A stretch of DNA of 64,000 nucleotides, from positions 6,703,582 through 6,767,581 of the forward strand of contig NC_063054.1 of assembly GCF_018812025.1 (NCBI RefSeq). The letters are read 5' to 3'. Within the stretch, counting starts at the first letter, position 1. Every line of letters starts with the position of its first letter. Position numbers and translations under genes: made by a program. The notes under the pieces are model-generated. The model was not told where the DNA came from and did not search any database. It saw nothing but the letters and a program-made list of their open reading frames with translations. The stretch is from Megalobrama amblycephala. Taxonomy: Eukaryota; Chordata; Actinopteri; Cypriniformes; Xenocyprididae. Below, one piece after another: positions 12,001-21,962 of the stretch.

Positions 12001-13377
12001 AGCTCTGGACACCCAGGAATTACCGCCACTCACCACCTCTTGCAAAACCGGTTCTGGTGGGACACCATGCTCCGTGACGTCACCCAGTTCATTCACCACT
12101 GCACCGCTTGTCAGACATCCAAGACACCACATCAATCTCCCGCGGGCCTGCTTCAGCCACTACCCATTCCACAACGTCCCTGGTCACACATAGCCATAGA
12201 CTTTGTAACCGATCTACCACTGTCACAGGGCAACACCACCATACTCACGGTTGTTGACAGATTCTCCAAAGCCTGCCGCCTCATTCCCCTTCCTAAACTT
12301 CCCACTGCCTTCGAGACTGCGGAACTACTATGCAACTTCGTGTTCAGGTTCTATGGGCTGCCTGAGGATATCGTGTCAGACAGGGGACCACAATTTACCT
12401 CTCGTGTGTGGGCAGCGTTCTTTAAACAACTGAACGTCAATATCAGCCTGACATCGGGCTACCACCCAGAATCTAATGGCCAGACAGAACGGCTAAACCA
12501 GGAGATCACACGGTTCCTCCGCACCTACTGTCAGCAGAACCAGGCTGAATGGAGTCGGTATTTGATGTGGGCGGAGTATGCCCAGAATTCTCTGAGAAAA
12601 CCGGCCACGGGTATCACTCCCTTCCAATGTGTCTTAGGATTTCAACCACCAATGTTCCCGTGGTCTGGTGAACCCTCTGACCTACCCTCTGTCAACGAAT
12701 GGTTACAAAGGAGCGAGGAGACTTGGAACTTGGCTCATCGCCACCTACAACGGGCAGTTCGGCGACAGGAGGTACAGGCCAATCGACACCGGCGTCCCAA
12801 TCCCCAGTACACCGTGGGTCAATGGGTCTGGCTCTCCACGAGAGACCTCCGACTAAGACTTCCATCCAAGAAACTCAGTCCCAGGTTTGTAGGGCCTTTC
12901 CAAATTGTTAAACAGATCACTCCTGTCTCTTTTCGGTTAAGTTTACCTGCTAACTATCGTGTTTCTCCCACTTTCCATGTTTCGCTGCTGAAACCCTCCG
13001 GGGGTCCGAGAGGAGAACCAGAGGGAGCCGAGGGCCGTCATCCCCCACCGCTGGTAATTGAGGGCGAGGAGGCTTACCAAGTTCGGGAACTGCTCGATTC
13101 CAGGCGTCGGGGTCAGAGACTACAATACCTGGTCGACTGGGAGGGGTACGGACCGGAGGAGCGATCCTGGGTCAACCGGGATGATATCCTAGACCCCACA
13201 CTCATGGAGGAATTCCATCGGACGCACCCGGAGAGGCCGGCCCCTCGACCACGTGGTAGACCCCGGCGTCCGCCTCCTCGCGTCTGGAGCCGCTCGCAGG
13301 GTGGGGGCTCTGTCATGAATGTGGCTCCCTCGTCTCATCCTCCGGACCGCCGGAGGGAGCCATCACCGGAATACTGA
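8992..13377 (+). pseudogene. Gag-pol polyprotein of the chromovirus, three frameshifts
   Basis: The frame opens at 8992 in the LTR and closes at 13377, 67 bp into the 3' LTR. In order: gag; CCHC knuckle at 9863-9904 (C-x2-C-x4-H-x4-C); protease LLDSGAA at 10031; reverse transcriptase with KKKDGG and YIDD (10992-11003); RNase H DASNTG near 11442; integrase with HHCC finger and D,D,E core ([19 protein letters not shown]); and a chromodomain (about 13075-13200, with a YLVDWEGYG stretch). Single extra bases near 9303-9312 (T run), 10931-10936 (T run) and 11245-11248 (C) shift the frame each time. Together they return it to the gag frame, so the ancestor had one continuous frame. The product would be a self-mobilising polyprotein whose chromodomain guides integration to chromatin. 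The breaks may be mutations or homopolymer errors in the assembly. Confidence 0.9.
9025..9034 (+). promoter_or_regulatory. Self-complementary primer-binding site
   Basis: AAGACTTCGC lies one base after the 5' LTR end (9023) and is fully complementary to 8717-8726. No tRNA-like TGG start is seen here. Confidence 0.75.
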
Positions 13378-13797
13378 ATCTCATTCGGACTCCGTTACCC
13401 ATAGGCCCTCATTCCTGGGACTGATTGCACACACACCTGCACGCCATCACACACACCCTATATAACACATCACACTTGCATTCATACATCGCGAAGTCTT
13501 GATTTGCTACGGTGGTCATTTCTGAGCGTTATTCCCTGGACTGTTATCTCGTTGTTTCTTGGACTGTTACTCTCTGCTGAACCTTTGCTGCCTACCCCGA
13601 TCTCTGCCTGTGCCCTGGACTGTGTTTGTTTGCCGCCTGTCTTGATCTCTGCCTGTGACCCGACTCTGATTCTCTGCTGCCAGCCTCGACCCCTGCCTGT
13701 CCCTGTTTACGGTACTGCTTTGCCCTTGTTTGTAAACACTGCTGTGTTTTAATAAAAAGCTGCAAATGGATCCGCACTCTGTTGACCCTTCATTACA
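13311..13797 (+). repeat. 3' LTR of the chromovirus
   Basis: A near-identical copy of 8538-9023, one base longer (about 13470, where CACATCACAC replaces CACATACAC). It is preceded by the polypurine tract GGGTGGGGGCTC. Confidence 0.95.
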
Positions 13798-13802
13798 CAT
13801 AA

Positions 13803-16460
13803 GGTTACAAAAGATTTCTATTTCAAATAAATGCTGTTATTGCGACCTTTCAATTAATCGATGAATGTATCACAGTTTCCACAAAAAAAATATTAGGCAG
13901 AAAAAACTGTTCAACATTGTTAATAATAATAACCATTATTAATATTTGAGCACCAATAATAATTGGTAATAACTGAGCACCAGATCTGAATATTAAAATT
14001 TATCATGTGACATTGAAGATGATGCCGAAAATTCCGCTAAATAACATTTTATATATAATATATATATATAATAAGTTATTTTTATTTGTAACAATATTTC
14101 ATATTATTACTGTATTTTTGATGAAATAAATAAGATACTTCTAGCACTAGCACTTTAAAATAATAGTAAAATTAATATATTAGTTTTATATAATTAATAT
14201 ATTTTAAATATATAATATATATTTAATAGTAAATAATAAATAATTTAAAATAATCTAAAAATATATACTTTAACACTGAGGAATTCATGAAATATTATTT
14301 GTTTTAGATCAAAAATGCAATTTCTCACTATTTTTCAAGTTATTGTATTTTCGCATCTTAACTATTTTCATCTTCAGAGTTTATGAAGATCACCATCTCC
14401 CTTGAGCTTCAATCATTTTAACCGACATCTGTCCGTCCTCTTTATCTGATGAAGGTCAGCACCTCATTGAATACAGACACTCCCCTTACATAAAGCAAAT
14501 GAGAAGCTGACACTATTGGGTGAATGGTCGGGGCCAAACACATGCTGAGTCGAAATTAATTTTGGGGGCGTTAAAGGTCGGAATGATTTACTCAATGTGT
14601 TCTGAGCTGCTTCATTACAGATGATCAAGTCAGTTTCTAGAGCACCTACGTATATCCAAAGAACTCAACAAATGTTGTTTTGAATTGGGTAGCATATTAC
14701 CAAAATAAATCTAATGAATTTGCTTCATGCATTAACATCTAATTTTTAATTTAAATCCATTTTAAATATGACTGAATCAATATGACTAATCATTAGGCTA
14801 TGCTAATGAAAGTAATTTTTAAGGGTCAAGATCAGGTTTGTTTTTCTTTTTAATTTTGAGACCTGCTCTCCATGATAAACATTTCAAGATAAACTTTTTA
14901 ACACTTTTCAATAGAATATATATATATAAATCAATAATAATATAATTCTTATTCAAGTAATTTGAAAAATAACCATAATGGCATGGCATCATCAAATAAG
15001 TCAAATAAGCCTAAATTTGCTGTTCTGGTCTTTATAATCAAACTCTCATCTGAAGTGAAATGGAGTGATCTATTTACTCAGTGAAAGCCATTACATTTTA
15101 ATTTGCTTCAAAATTAAATAGCAAGTTTCTATTGATTGTTGCCCTTTCTCTCAAGGATACGATTTTCTCTGGATTAATCCTCAAAACTATTTAAAGTGAA
15201 CTATGGAGACAATACACCAAAGTCACATCAGAATGTTTTGAGTTTAAAGCTGAAGTGTGTTTTGCATCACTAGTGGCCTCAAACAGGAGTTGCAAACATT
15301 TTGAACACTCCCCTTGTCTGCCATTGGCCAGACAGTCCCACCCTAAACTCACCCCATTGGTTGAGCTAATGTTATTGTGTCAAGCTGCTCCAACAACTGC
15401 TCAAACATCTTATAGTCTCTGCATATTAAACTGGAAAATGAGAAAGTGTTTCTCTTTTAATGTAGTTCCAAGCATAGGTTCGGGATGAGCCAGAACATTC
15501 AGTCCTTTCATTACATGCATACTATATAAGCTGCAAACACCACATCATCCCATTGACAATTTTTTTCCGGGTTTAACTCGGAGCTTCGGGTTCAAGCCTC
15601 CTCTGCGGACAGCAAGCCAAGTTCGTTTTACTATTAACCGTCAAGGGAATTTCCCTTTATAACCATGCAAGTCTTGCCACTTTGATTCTCCATTATGTTT
15701 GGTCGGCTCTCTGTATCCATAGCAAAAGCAGTGTCTCCTTAATTGACTTCCTTTGTAAAATAAAATAAACCAAAATAGATTGTATAATGTTTATTATATT
15801 TTATTAAATAAAATCATGTGTTTATATGTAATCAAAATAAATGCATTTGACCATTTGAATCCATTTATCTGCATTAGGATTTTGTACACAAATGAGAAGA
15901 CATACAATTATAGTACACACTGTTACAAAGAGAACAAAGACAACCTTGAGGAAGTTTTAAAAATATGTCTCAGATTTGTCTTACTCACTATGAGGAAGAA
16001 ATTAGTATGCATTGGTTCCCATTTTAATGAGAACATTAATGAGGAAATATCCAGCAATTTACTTCACCACAGCTGCAGCCCTTTATATGCAATGCCTCTG
16101 TTTCTGGTGATAACACATTTGGGAACTGTTCCCACCTTTGAACACACATTAGAGAAAGTTCTTAAATAAGATTCAGATTAAAACCTATAATAATCAAGTT
16201 TGAGTCCAGAACAAAATGACCCATTTAACAAAATCTGCATTTTTGCTCAATAACAGAGAGCTTTAGTGTGTAAATGCCCCTGTCACAGTGTATTATACTT
16301 AAATGGCTAAGCACACAGTGGCTTGACCTTTAATGCTTCCGTTCATTAGACCACATCCAAATTTGAAGTGTCTCACTGACATTTCTTGTGTGATTCAATT
16401 GAATTTTAAGCAGTTGAAGAGTCTGGGACAAAGCCATATTATCCATTCCCTATCTGTCAG
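13803..16460. other. Non-coding, AT-rich; one half of a dispersed repeat pair
   Basis: AT-rich with TA-rich runs near 14045-14260. The stretch 15240-15480 is a diverged copy of 22345-22560 (shared 'gcaaacattttgaacactc' and neighbours), a dispersed repeat. A frame of 129 codons at 15780-16169 matches nothing known to me and lies in low-complexity AT sequence. Confidence 0.45.
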
Positions 16461-17071
16461 TCACTTTGGTCTGGTGTCGAATCCTGACACAAGGGGTCAC
16501 ACTTGGGAGCCCCAAACAATTCTGATACTTCAGAAAAGTCGAATGAGAATTGTTGAGTGGAATTTGCATGTGCCACTCCCTCAGACATAAAGGTATTCTT
16601 CGGAGCTGTCGTGCATTCACTCATTCAGACTTATTCTTCGGAGCTGAGCAGTGTTGATGCATTTGCTCTGCCTATTCACCTCTACAAGGAAGCTGATCTG
16701 CCTGGATATATGGCAACATTGCAGTCGCGACTCTCCTTTACGATTAGAGAGTCACCTCAGCCGCTCCCTGCGCTGGTCCTTCTGGAATCCACGAGGCCAC
16801 ATCCACTAGCACTGAGGGCAACAATGAGTGTTTCTACGTTGTGCCCGGTGGAGCTTCCAGTCGAGTTCGACGTAGCATCACATGATGCATCTGATATTTC
16901 ATTCGGCATCAGGCTGCAGTGGAATCCTCCGCCCTGTCCCAAATGATCTCGGTTGGATGATTGGTATCTGGGCTCAGAGCGCAACTCACAGAGTAATGAA
17001 AGTCATAGCGAGGGCTCCCGGCCAGACAACGTCCACACTAGTAGTCCAGGAATGTCATCTCTGGCTGAACC

Positions 17072-17374
17072 TTGCAGAGATGGAGGTCGACAAATATGCG
17101 CTTTCTAAATGCCCCAGTCTCGCAGGGTGGCCTCTTCGACGACACTGTCAAGGACTTTGCTCAGCAGTTCTTGCCAGTAAAGAAGCAGACCGAGGCGATT
17201 AAACACATCTTGCCTCAGTGCGATGCCACCAGGTCACAGTGGTCGTGCTCATCATCTACTTGTCACCGAGGGCATCCGCCTGCAGTTTCCCCATCAGCTC
17301 TGCCGCCTGAACCTACAGCCCGGCCACAGTATGCTTGTCAGGCCAAGAATCCCAAAGTGTTGAAGCGTCCCTGA
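17072..17374 (+). pseudogene. DIRS gag fragment
   Basis: Contains RFLNAPVSQGGLFDDTV and DFAQQFLPVKKQTEAI, which resemble the gag C-terminal region of fish DIRS1 elements. The upstream gag (about 16557-17070) is broken across frames. Residual coding only. Confidence 0.65.
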
Positions 17375-17541
17375 GATGTGCGACCCAAGGATAGCATGGG
17401 ATGCTTTTTTCCAGGAGATGGTGAATGCACCGTTCTTTCCCCTGGTGGAGAATCTTTGGTTTCCTTTTGTTTTTGTTTTGCTGCTGGTAGATGTTCCTGT
17501 ACACTTAACAGTGATGGAATTGGGACGCGCAGCTTCCCGAC

Positions 17542-18111
17542 ATGGCGGCCAATGCTCCCAACCCATCGCTCTGGCTTAGAACAATCAGACTCGGTGACGT
17601 GATTCAGTTTGCCAGGTGCCCGCCCAGGTTCAATGGCATCCTCTTTGCCTTGGTGGCAGGAAAAGACATCCCAGTGCTGCATGTGGAAATTGCAGTCCTA
17701 TTGGACGCAATAGAGCCTGTCCCTCCAACAGAGATGGAGAAGGGTTCCTATAGCCCTTACTTCATCATACCAAAGAAAGGCAGTGGATTACAACCAATCC
17801 TAGGCCTGCGAGTTTTGAACTGGGCTTTGCTCAGGCTCCCGTTCAAGATGTTGATACAGAAGTGCATTCTGACATGCGTTCGCCAACAGGATTGTTTTGC
17901 AGCAATAGACCTGGAGGTTGCATACTTTCATTTCTCGATCTTGCCTCAGCACAGACCGTTTCTTCGGTTCACCTTTGAGGGTCAGGCATATCAGTTCAAG
18001 GTCCTCCCCTTTGGGATGTCCCTGTCTCCTCACGTCTTCACGAAAGTCGCAGAGGTCTCCCTTGCCCCGTTAAGGGAAGTGGCCATTCACATTCTCAGTT
18101 TATCTCAATGA
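17542..18111 (+). pseudogene. DIRS reverse transcriptase fragment
   Basis: 189 codons stay open. They include 'YSPYFIIPKKGSGLQPIL', 'CFAAIDLEVAYFHFSIL', 'RPFLRFTFEG' and 'YQFKVLPFGMSLSP', the fingers and palm of a DIRS-type reverse transcriptase. In the usual 'AIDLKDAYFH' motif the catalytic aspartate is replaced here (LEVAYFH). The frame breaks just before the expected LDDW motif: 18108-18120 reads as '...LSQ*' with the LNDWL remnant in another frame. Non-functional. Confidence 0.85.
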
Positions 18112-18547
18112 CTGGCTGATTCTAGCTCACTCTCGAGATCTATTGTGCTCACACAGGGTCCTGGAGCTCAAACACCTCAGCTGATTGGGACTTCAGGTCA
18201 ACGAGGAAAATAGCAATCTGGGATGGAGTTGGACTCAATCTCTATGGCAGCACATCTCAAGAACAAATGAGTCCAGTCGGTGCTGAATTGCCTTAAAGGG
18301 AAATCCTGGTGTTAAGACTTGTATGGCTTAATATAATGTAAATGATGTCTCTTACTGAAATATGTAGAAGAAAACCCATGAAAGATTTACGTTATTTAAA
18401 AAATCCATAACATAGTTGGACAATGGGCGGCGCCATTTTGTTTGCGTTCTATGTCGATAACGCCAAATGGTTGCACTCTGTCAGCTACTTACATTACTCT
18501 ATGGCTATTTTTAACGCAACACAACTCGGAATATACAGTAATATACG

Positions 18548-18828
18548 ATGCCACATTGTGCAGCTTTTGGGTGTAATTTTCAGTCGATGAGTCTTTACTG
18601 CTTTACTAGCAATAAGAGGAGAAAATAATGGGAAGTTGTGAAGAATGTGGACGAATAAAACTTCCTAAAGATCCGCGTCTTTGTTCTCTTCACTTTAGCC
18701 CTGATGCCTTTGAGGCTTTTAGTAGACCACAGCAGAAAGAGCTTACAGTTCCTGATATAAGTGTGTGCTTTAACCAAATGCCACGCCTGTCATGGAGACT
18801 GACGAGGGCAGCCTATAACACATCTTGA
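18548..18828 (+). pseudogene. THAP-domain exons of a foldback transposon
   Basis: A start at 18548 gives MPHCAAFGCNFQSM, the C-x4-C half of a THAP zinc finger. After about 35 bp of apparent intron, 18655-18725 encodes LPKDPRLCSLHFSPDAFEAF, with the C-x2-H pair. Together they make the C2CH arrangement. The inverted arm at about 19600-19505 (minus) repeats exon 1 with an intact 'GATGTAAGT' donor that the left arm has lost by a short deletion. Confidence 0.65.
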
Positions 18829-19794
18829 TTGAGACAGACTGCCTCAAAGCTTGTGTGTGCTGTAATGCACGAGATATCTGTGATCACTTAAAACAGTAGC
18901 ATCTTCTCAGCATGTTTAACTGTGTGTATACATTCAGGTGACATATCAGATGATTTTTACACACCATACAACAGTAGTTTGAATAGCCACAGAATCATTG
19001 CACGTCTTCAATGTTTTCAATCCTCACTAATTTTGTGCTCTGGCTCAAATTGAAAAGGCTGATCGTGTTTTAAAAGGAACCCCACGGATATTAAGACTTG
19101 TATGTGTTACTAGATCAGGGCTAAAGTGGGGAGAACATTACCTGGTCACGTCATGCGTTTTCTCTGATCGGATAGCTATCTGATTTATAAAAACGATTGC
19201 ATTTACACTTGGCCACATAAATGTGTCTCTGCATATAGCCGATCTTCAATTCGCGCTATATGCAGATCTCATGGAGTTCACGTCACCGAAAGCAACAAAT
19301 ATGAGCTGCATTTTATTGATCATCATCTAATTTCAAAATCAAGACCGCAATCGGAGAGAGCACGGCAACAGCACTGGTAAGATCATTCAGTCTCATTACT
19401 TTTAATGAAGATGATTGTGTTTTGAGCGCCTGCGACTTACTCTCAGTTTGCGCGTTGTCTTGCTGAATAGAAAATCAGCTGCTCATCTGCGGTGATACGT
19501 GCTGCATCTTCTTATCGCTAGTAAAGCAGTAAAGACTTACATCGCTTCTCTTGTGGCTCATCGACTGAAAATTACAACCAAAAGCTGCAAAATGTGGCAT
19601 TGTATATTATATTATATTGTTCTCTTTGTAACAGTGTGTTTTGTGGTAAAAAACAGCCATATAGAGTAATGTAAGTAGCTGACAGAGTGCAACCATTTGA
19701 CGTCAACGACATAGAACGCAAACAAAATGGCTCCGCCCATTGTCCAAATATGTTATGGATTTTTTAAATAACGTAAATATTTCACGGGTTTTCT

Positions 19795-20037
19795 GCTATC
19801 GAAAAGGAGGCTTTAGTGTTAGTTCTTGCGATTCAACATTTCGAGGTGTATTTGTCCAGCTGTTATTCGATCCTTATGTATTGCGATCATAACCCGCTTA
19901 CCTTTTTGAACTCCATGCGCAACTTTAACCAGTGTCTCATGCGCTGGAGTTTATACTTGCAGCCATATAACCTCAACATTAAACATGTCAGAGGTCGGGA
20001 CAACGTGGTCGCTGACGCACTATCCCGGATGGGATAG
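19795..20037 (+). pseudogene. Ty3/gypsy RNase H C-terminal fragment
   Basis: An open frame to the stop at 20035-20037 encodes 'EKEALVLVLAIQHFEVYL', 'YCDHNPLTFL' and 'VRGRDNVVADALSRM'. These are the conserved DHNPL and N-x-VADALSR motifs that end gypsy-type RNase H. Nothing upstream of RNase H remains and integrase is missing. Confidence 0.85.
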
Positions 20038-20259
20038 GCCTGTGGGTAAAGTATGTGCTTTTGGAAAGGGTGTCTTTTAGTAGATGCACTTTCTTATGGT
20101 GACGGTTCACTTTTGGGGGATGAAGGTGTTACATGTATGTATATTTATGTATTTGCCTGCCCGTCTAGGGGCAGGAAAAGCGTGATTTACATTTGTCCTA
20201 TTTAGCAGATTCCTTACACCTGTGGACTATTATCCTGTGCTTAAGGTGGAACTCAGTAA

Positions 20260-21001
20260 TACCCCCTTTCCACCAGCACGAACCAGGTGCTAGTTTCAGA
20301 GCTAGTGCTAGTGCCAGTTCGGAGTTGGTTCAACTGACGAGCCTTCTAAGAACCGGTTTGCCTTTCCACAAGCTAGAGAGCCCCCACAGAGCCAGGTCTT
20401 GCGTCACTGTATACGTCTCATATTTCACTGCAAAGCTAGCACCGCAGCGCCAAACACAAATACACCAGGCTCGTTTGAGATGCATCGGCTTCTCGCAAAG
20501 CGATCGGCACATGACATCAAAGCTCCGCGAGAACGATCCAAAAGTACAAGGAGTCGTATGCTCTACAAACGCTCCCACGGACCCGCGGCACCCGCCGAAT
20601 CGGTCCGCGCTGCTCCGATGCATCTCGAACAAGCCTTCTATCAACAATCGCGGATGTTTCACTACTGTTGATGCTCATGGCTTTGCGAACCTACATCGGC
20701 ATCCAAGCACAGCTCGCCGTAATTTGTATATAGACGGAGATTATGATCGAGCTGCTATTAGCTCGATTAGCTGCTATTTCAAAAATGGCAGTCACAAGTT
20801 TCTTGTTGGTCACGGTAACCCCGCCCCCAGCCCCTGACGCAAGCGGTTCTTACTTCTAGCCCAACAATGTTTTGGTGCTACTTACGAACCACTTTTTCTG
20901 GTTCGGAGCTGGTGCTTTGTGTGTCGAAAGACAAAGAACTGATTTGAAACTAGGCTCTGGCTCCGAACTAGCACTCAAACTGCCTTGGTGGAAAAGGGGT
21001 A
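20260..21001. mobile_element. Small DNA transposon inside a gypsy LTR (Harbinger-like?)
   Basis: Inverted ends (TACCCCCTTTCCACCA against TACCCCTTTTCCACCA) extend imperfectly for about 70 bp. They are flanked by TAA at 20257-20259 and 21002-21004. A 3-bp TAA duplication suits PIF/Harbinger but is too short to be decisive. Internal frames (20193-20837 plus, 20330-20662 minus) match nothing recognised and look incidental. Confidence 0.6.
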
Positions 21002-21962
21002 TAAGATTTGCAAAGCTCCCCCTACAGTTTCCTTCAGTGAATCACACTGTCGTAAATACTCCAAGCGCAGCTCTGGACTACAACGACTACAACGCTCACC
21101 AGCGCAGTAGTTTTGCAAATACAGTACAAGAAATCTCGATGGAGGTGGGTAATTTTTGAAATTGTCTTATAAAGTCATAATATATACATTCATTGTTTTT
21201 GAACGTGAACATGAGGCGAGATTGTTTCGGGTCGGTGCAGCTCAACTTGCAAGTGCTGTTTTTTGGCATAGACGTGCCAGAGGGGGTTAGTGCTCGCCTC
21301 AAACACACCACTACAAGTCAATTAACCATCGTAAGGACTTAGAAAACTATTTATGAAAGTAAAAAAAGTTACTTAGTTCTGCTTTAAAGGAATCCAAGTT
21401 GCCACACTTCAGCAGCAGAACTTGAGCGGCATTCCCAAGATGGAGCTGCACTCTTTTTTTGTGTTTAGCCCTTTATTTTCCTGTCTAATTTCTCCTACTT
21501 ATTATCATATTTTGTCTTATTTCAATAAATTCCCCTATTTGACCGAGCTGTTGTGTCATCCCTCTCTTGTGTTATGGCAGTGGCTGTAACAACTACATAT
21601 TTCAGTAAGAGACATCATTTACGTTACATTAAGCCATACAAGTCTTAACACCAGGGGTTCTCTTTAAGTTATTCAGGGGGAAGGCAATGGTTCCGATGAA
21701 ACAATTTCAGAGGCTCTTGGGGCATATGGCATCCTTGTTGGTTGTGAAGCTGCTCGGGTTGATGCATATGAGACCTCTTTAGCACTGGCTTCGGACTTAG
21801 TCCCGAGATGGACATGGTGCCGTGGTGCGCATTGCGTGGCTATAATGCCAGTCTGCCACAGTGTGTTCAGCCCTTGGACAGACCTTGCATTTCTACAGGC
21901 AGGGGTTTCCCTAGAACAAGTGTCCAGGCACGTTGTGGTCAAAACAGATGTGTCCAAGACAC

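Larger units (their letters stand above)
8538..13797 (+). mobile_element. Tf1/sushi-type LTR retrotransposon (chromovirus), nearly intact
   Basis: A 5.26-kb element is flanked by a perfect 5-bp duplication, CATAA (8533-8537 and 13798-13802). Its two LTRs (486 and 487 bp) seem to differ by one indel, so the insertion is young. It has a CCHC gag, protease, reverse transcriptase, RNase H, zinc-finger integrase and a C-terminal chromodomain, in Ty3/gypsy order. The primer site is complementary to the element's own R region, not to an obvious tRNA. The coding region overlaps both LTRs. Three single-base frameshifts interrupt gag-pol, so this copy as read could not make a full polyprotein. Confidence 0.95.
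19795..21592 (+). mobile_element. Ty3/gypsy 3' fragment: RNase H end plus LTR
   Basis: 5'-truncated. It begins with RNase H coding (19795-20037), then a PPT-like purine stretch and an LTR that runs from TGTTACATG (20127) to ...GCTGTAACA (21591), with AATAAA near 21522. It interrupts the right arm of the foldback transposon exactly between 19794 and 21593. The LTR itself is interrupted by a small DNA element (20260-21001). Confidence 0.75.
18293..21667. mobile_element. TTAA-flanked foldback transposon with THAP exons (Kolobok-like)
   Basis: TTAA at 18293-18296 and 21664-21667 flank inverted ends (AGGGAAATCCTGGTGTTAAG against AGAGAACCCCTGGTGTTAAG), with about 65 bp of close match. The arms go on: 18296-18620 is inverted at about 19507-19794 plus 21593-21667. 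The right arm was later interrupted by a Ty3/gypsy fragment (19795-21592). Both arms carry the same THAP-like first exon. The TTAA target and THAP domain fit Kolobok; no DDE core is visible. Confidence 0.75.
16465..21962 (+). mobile_element. Decayed DIRS1-like retrotransposon, split by a later insertion
   Basis: Two pieces (about 16465-18292 and 21668-21962) belong to one element. The first carries a terminal-repeat-like start (GGGGTCACACTTGGGAGCCC), gag-like sequence near 17072-17300 and reverse transcriptase. The second resumes the same coding region downstream of reverse transcriptase ('SPWTDLAFLQAGVSLEQVS' in decayed context). DIRS elements use a tyrosine recombinase in place of an integrase; that part is not found here. 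The element is full of stops and frameshifts. The 3.4-kb gap is a TTAA-type transposon at 18293-21667. Confidence 0.8.

Noticed and set aside
15780..16169. 129-codon frame as a host exon
   Set aside because: Low-complexity AT-rich sequence with no splice context or recognisable domain.
20193..20837. 214-codon plus-strand frame as a gene
   Set aside because: It lies mostly inside a TAA-flanked inverted-repeat element within a gypsy LTR, and its opposite strand is also open.
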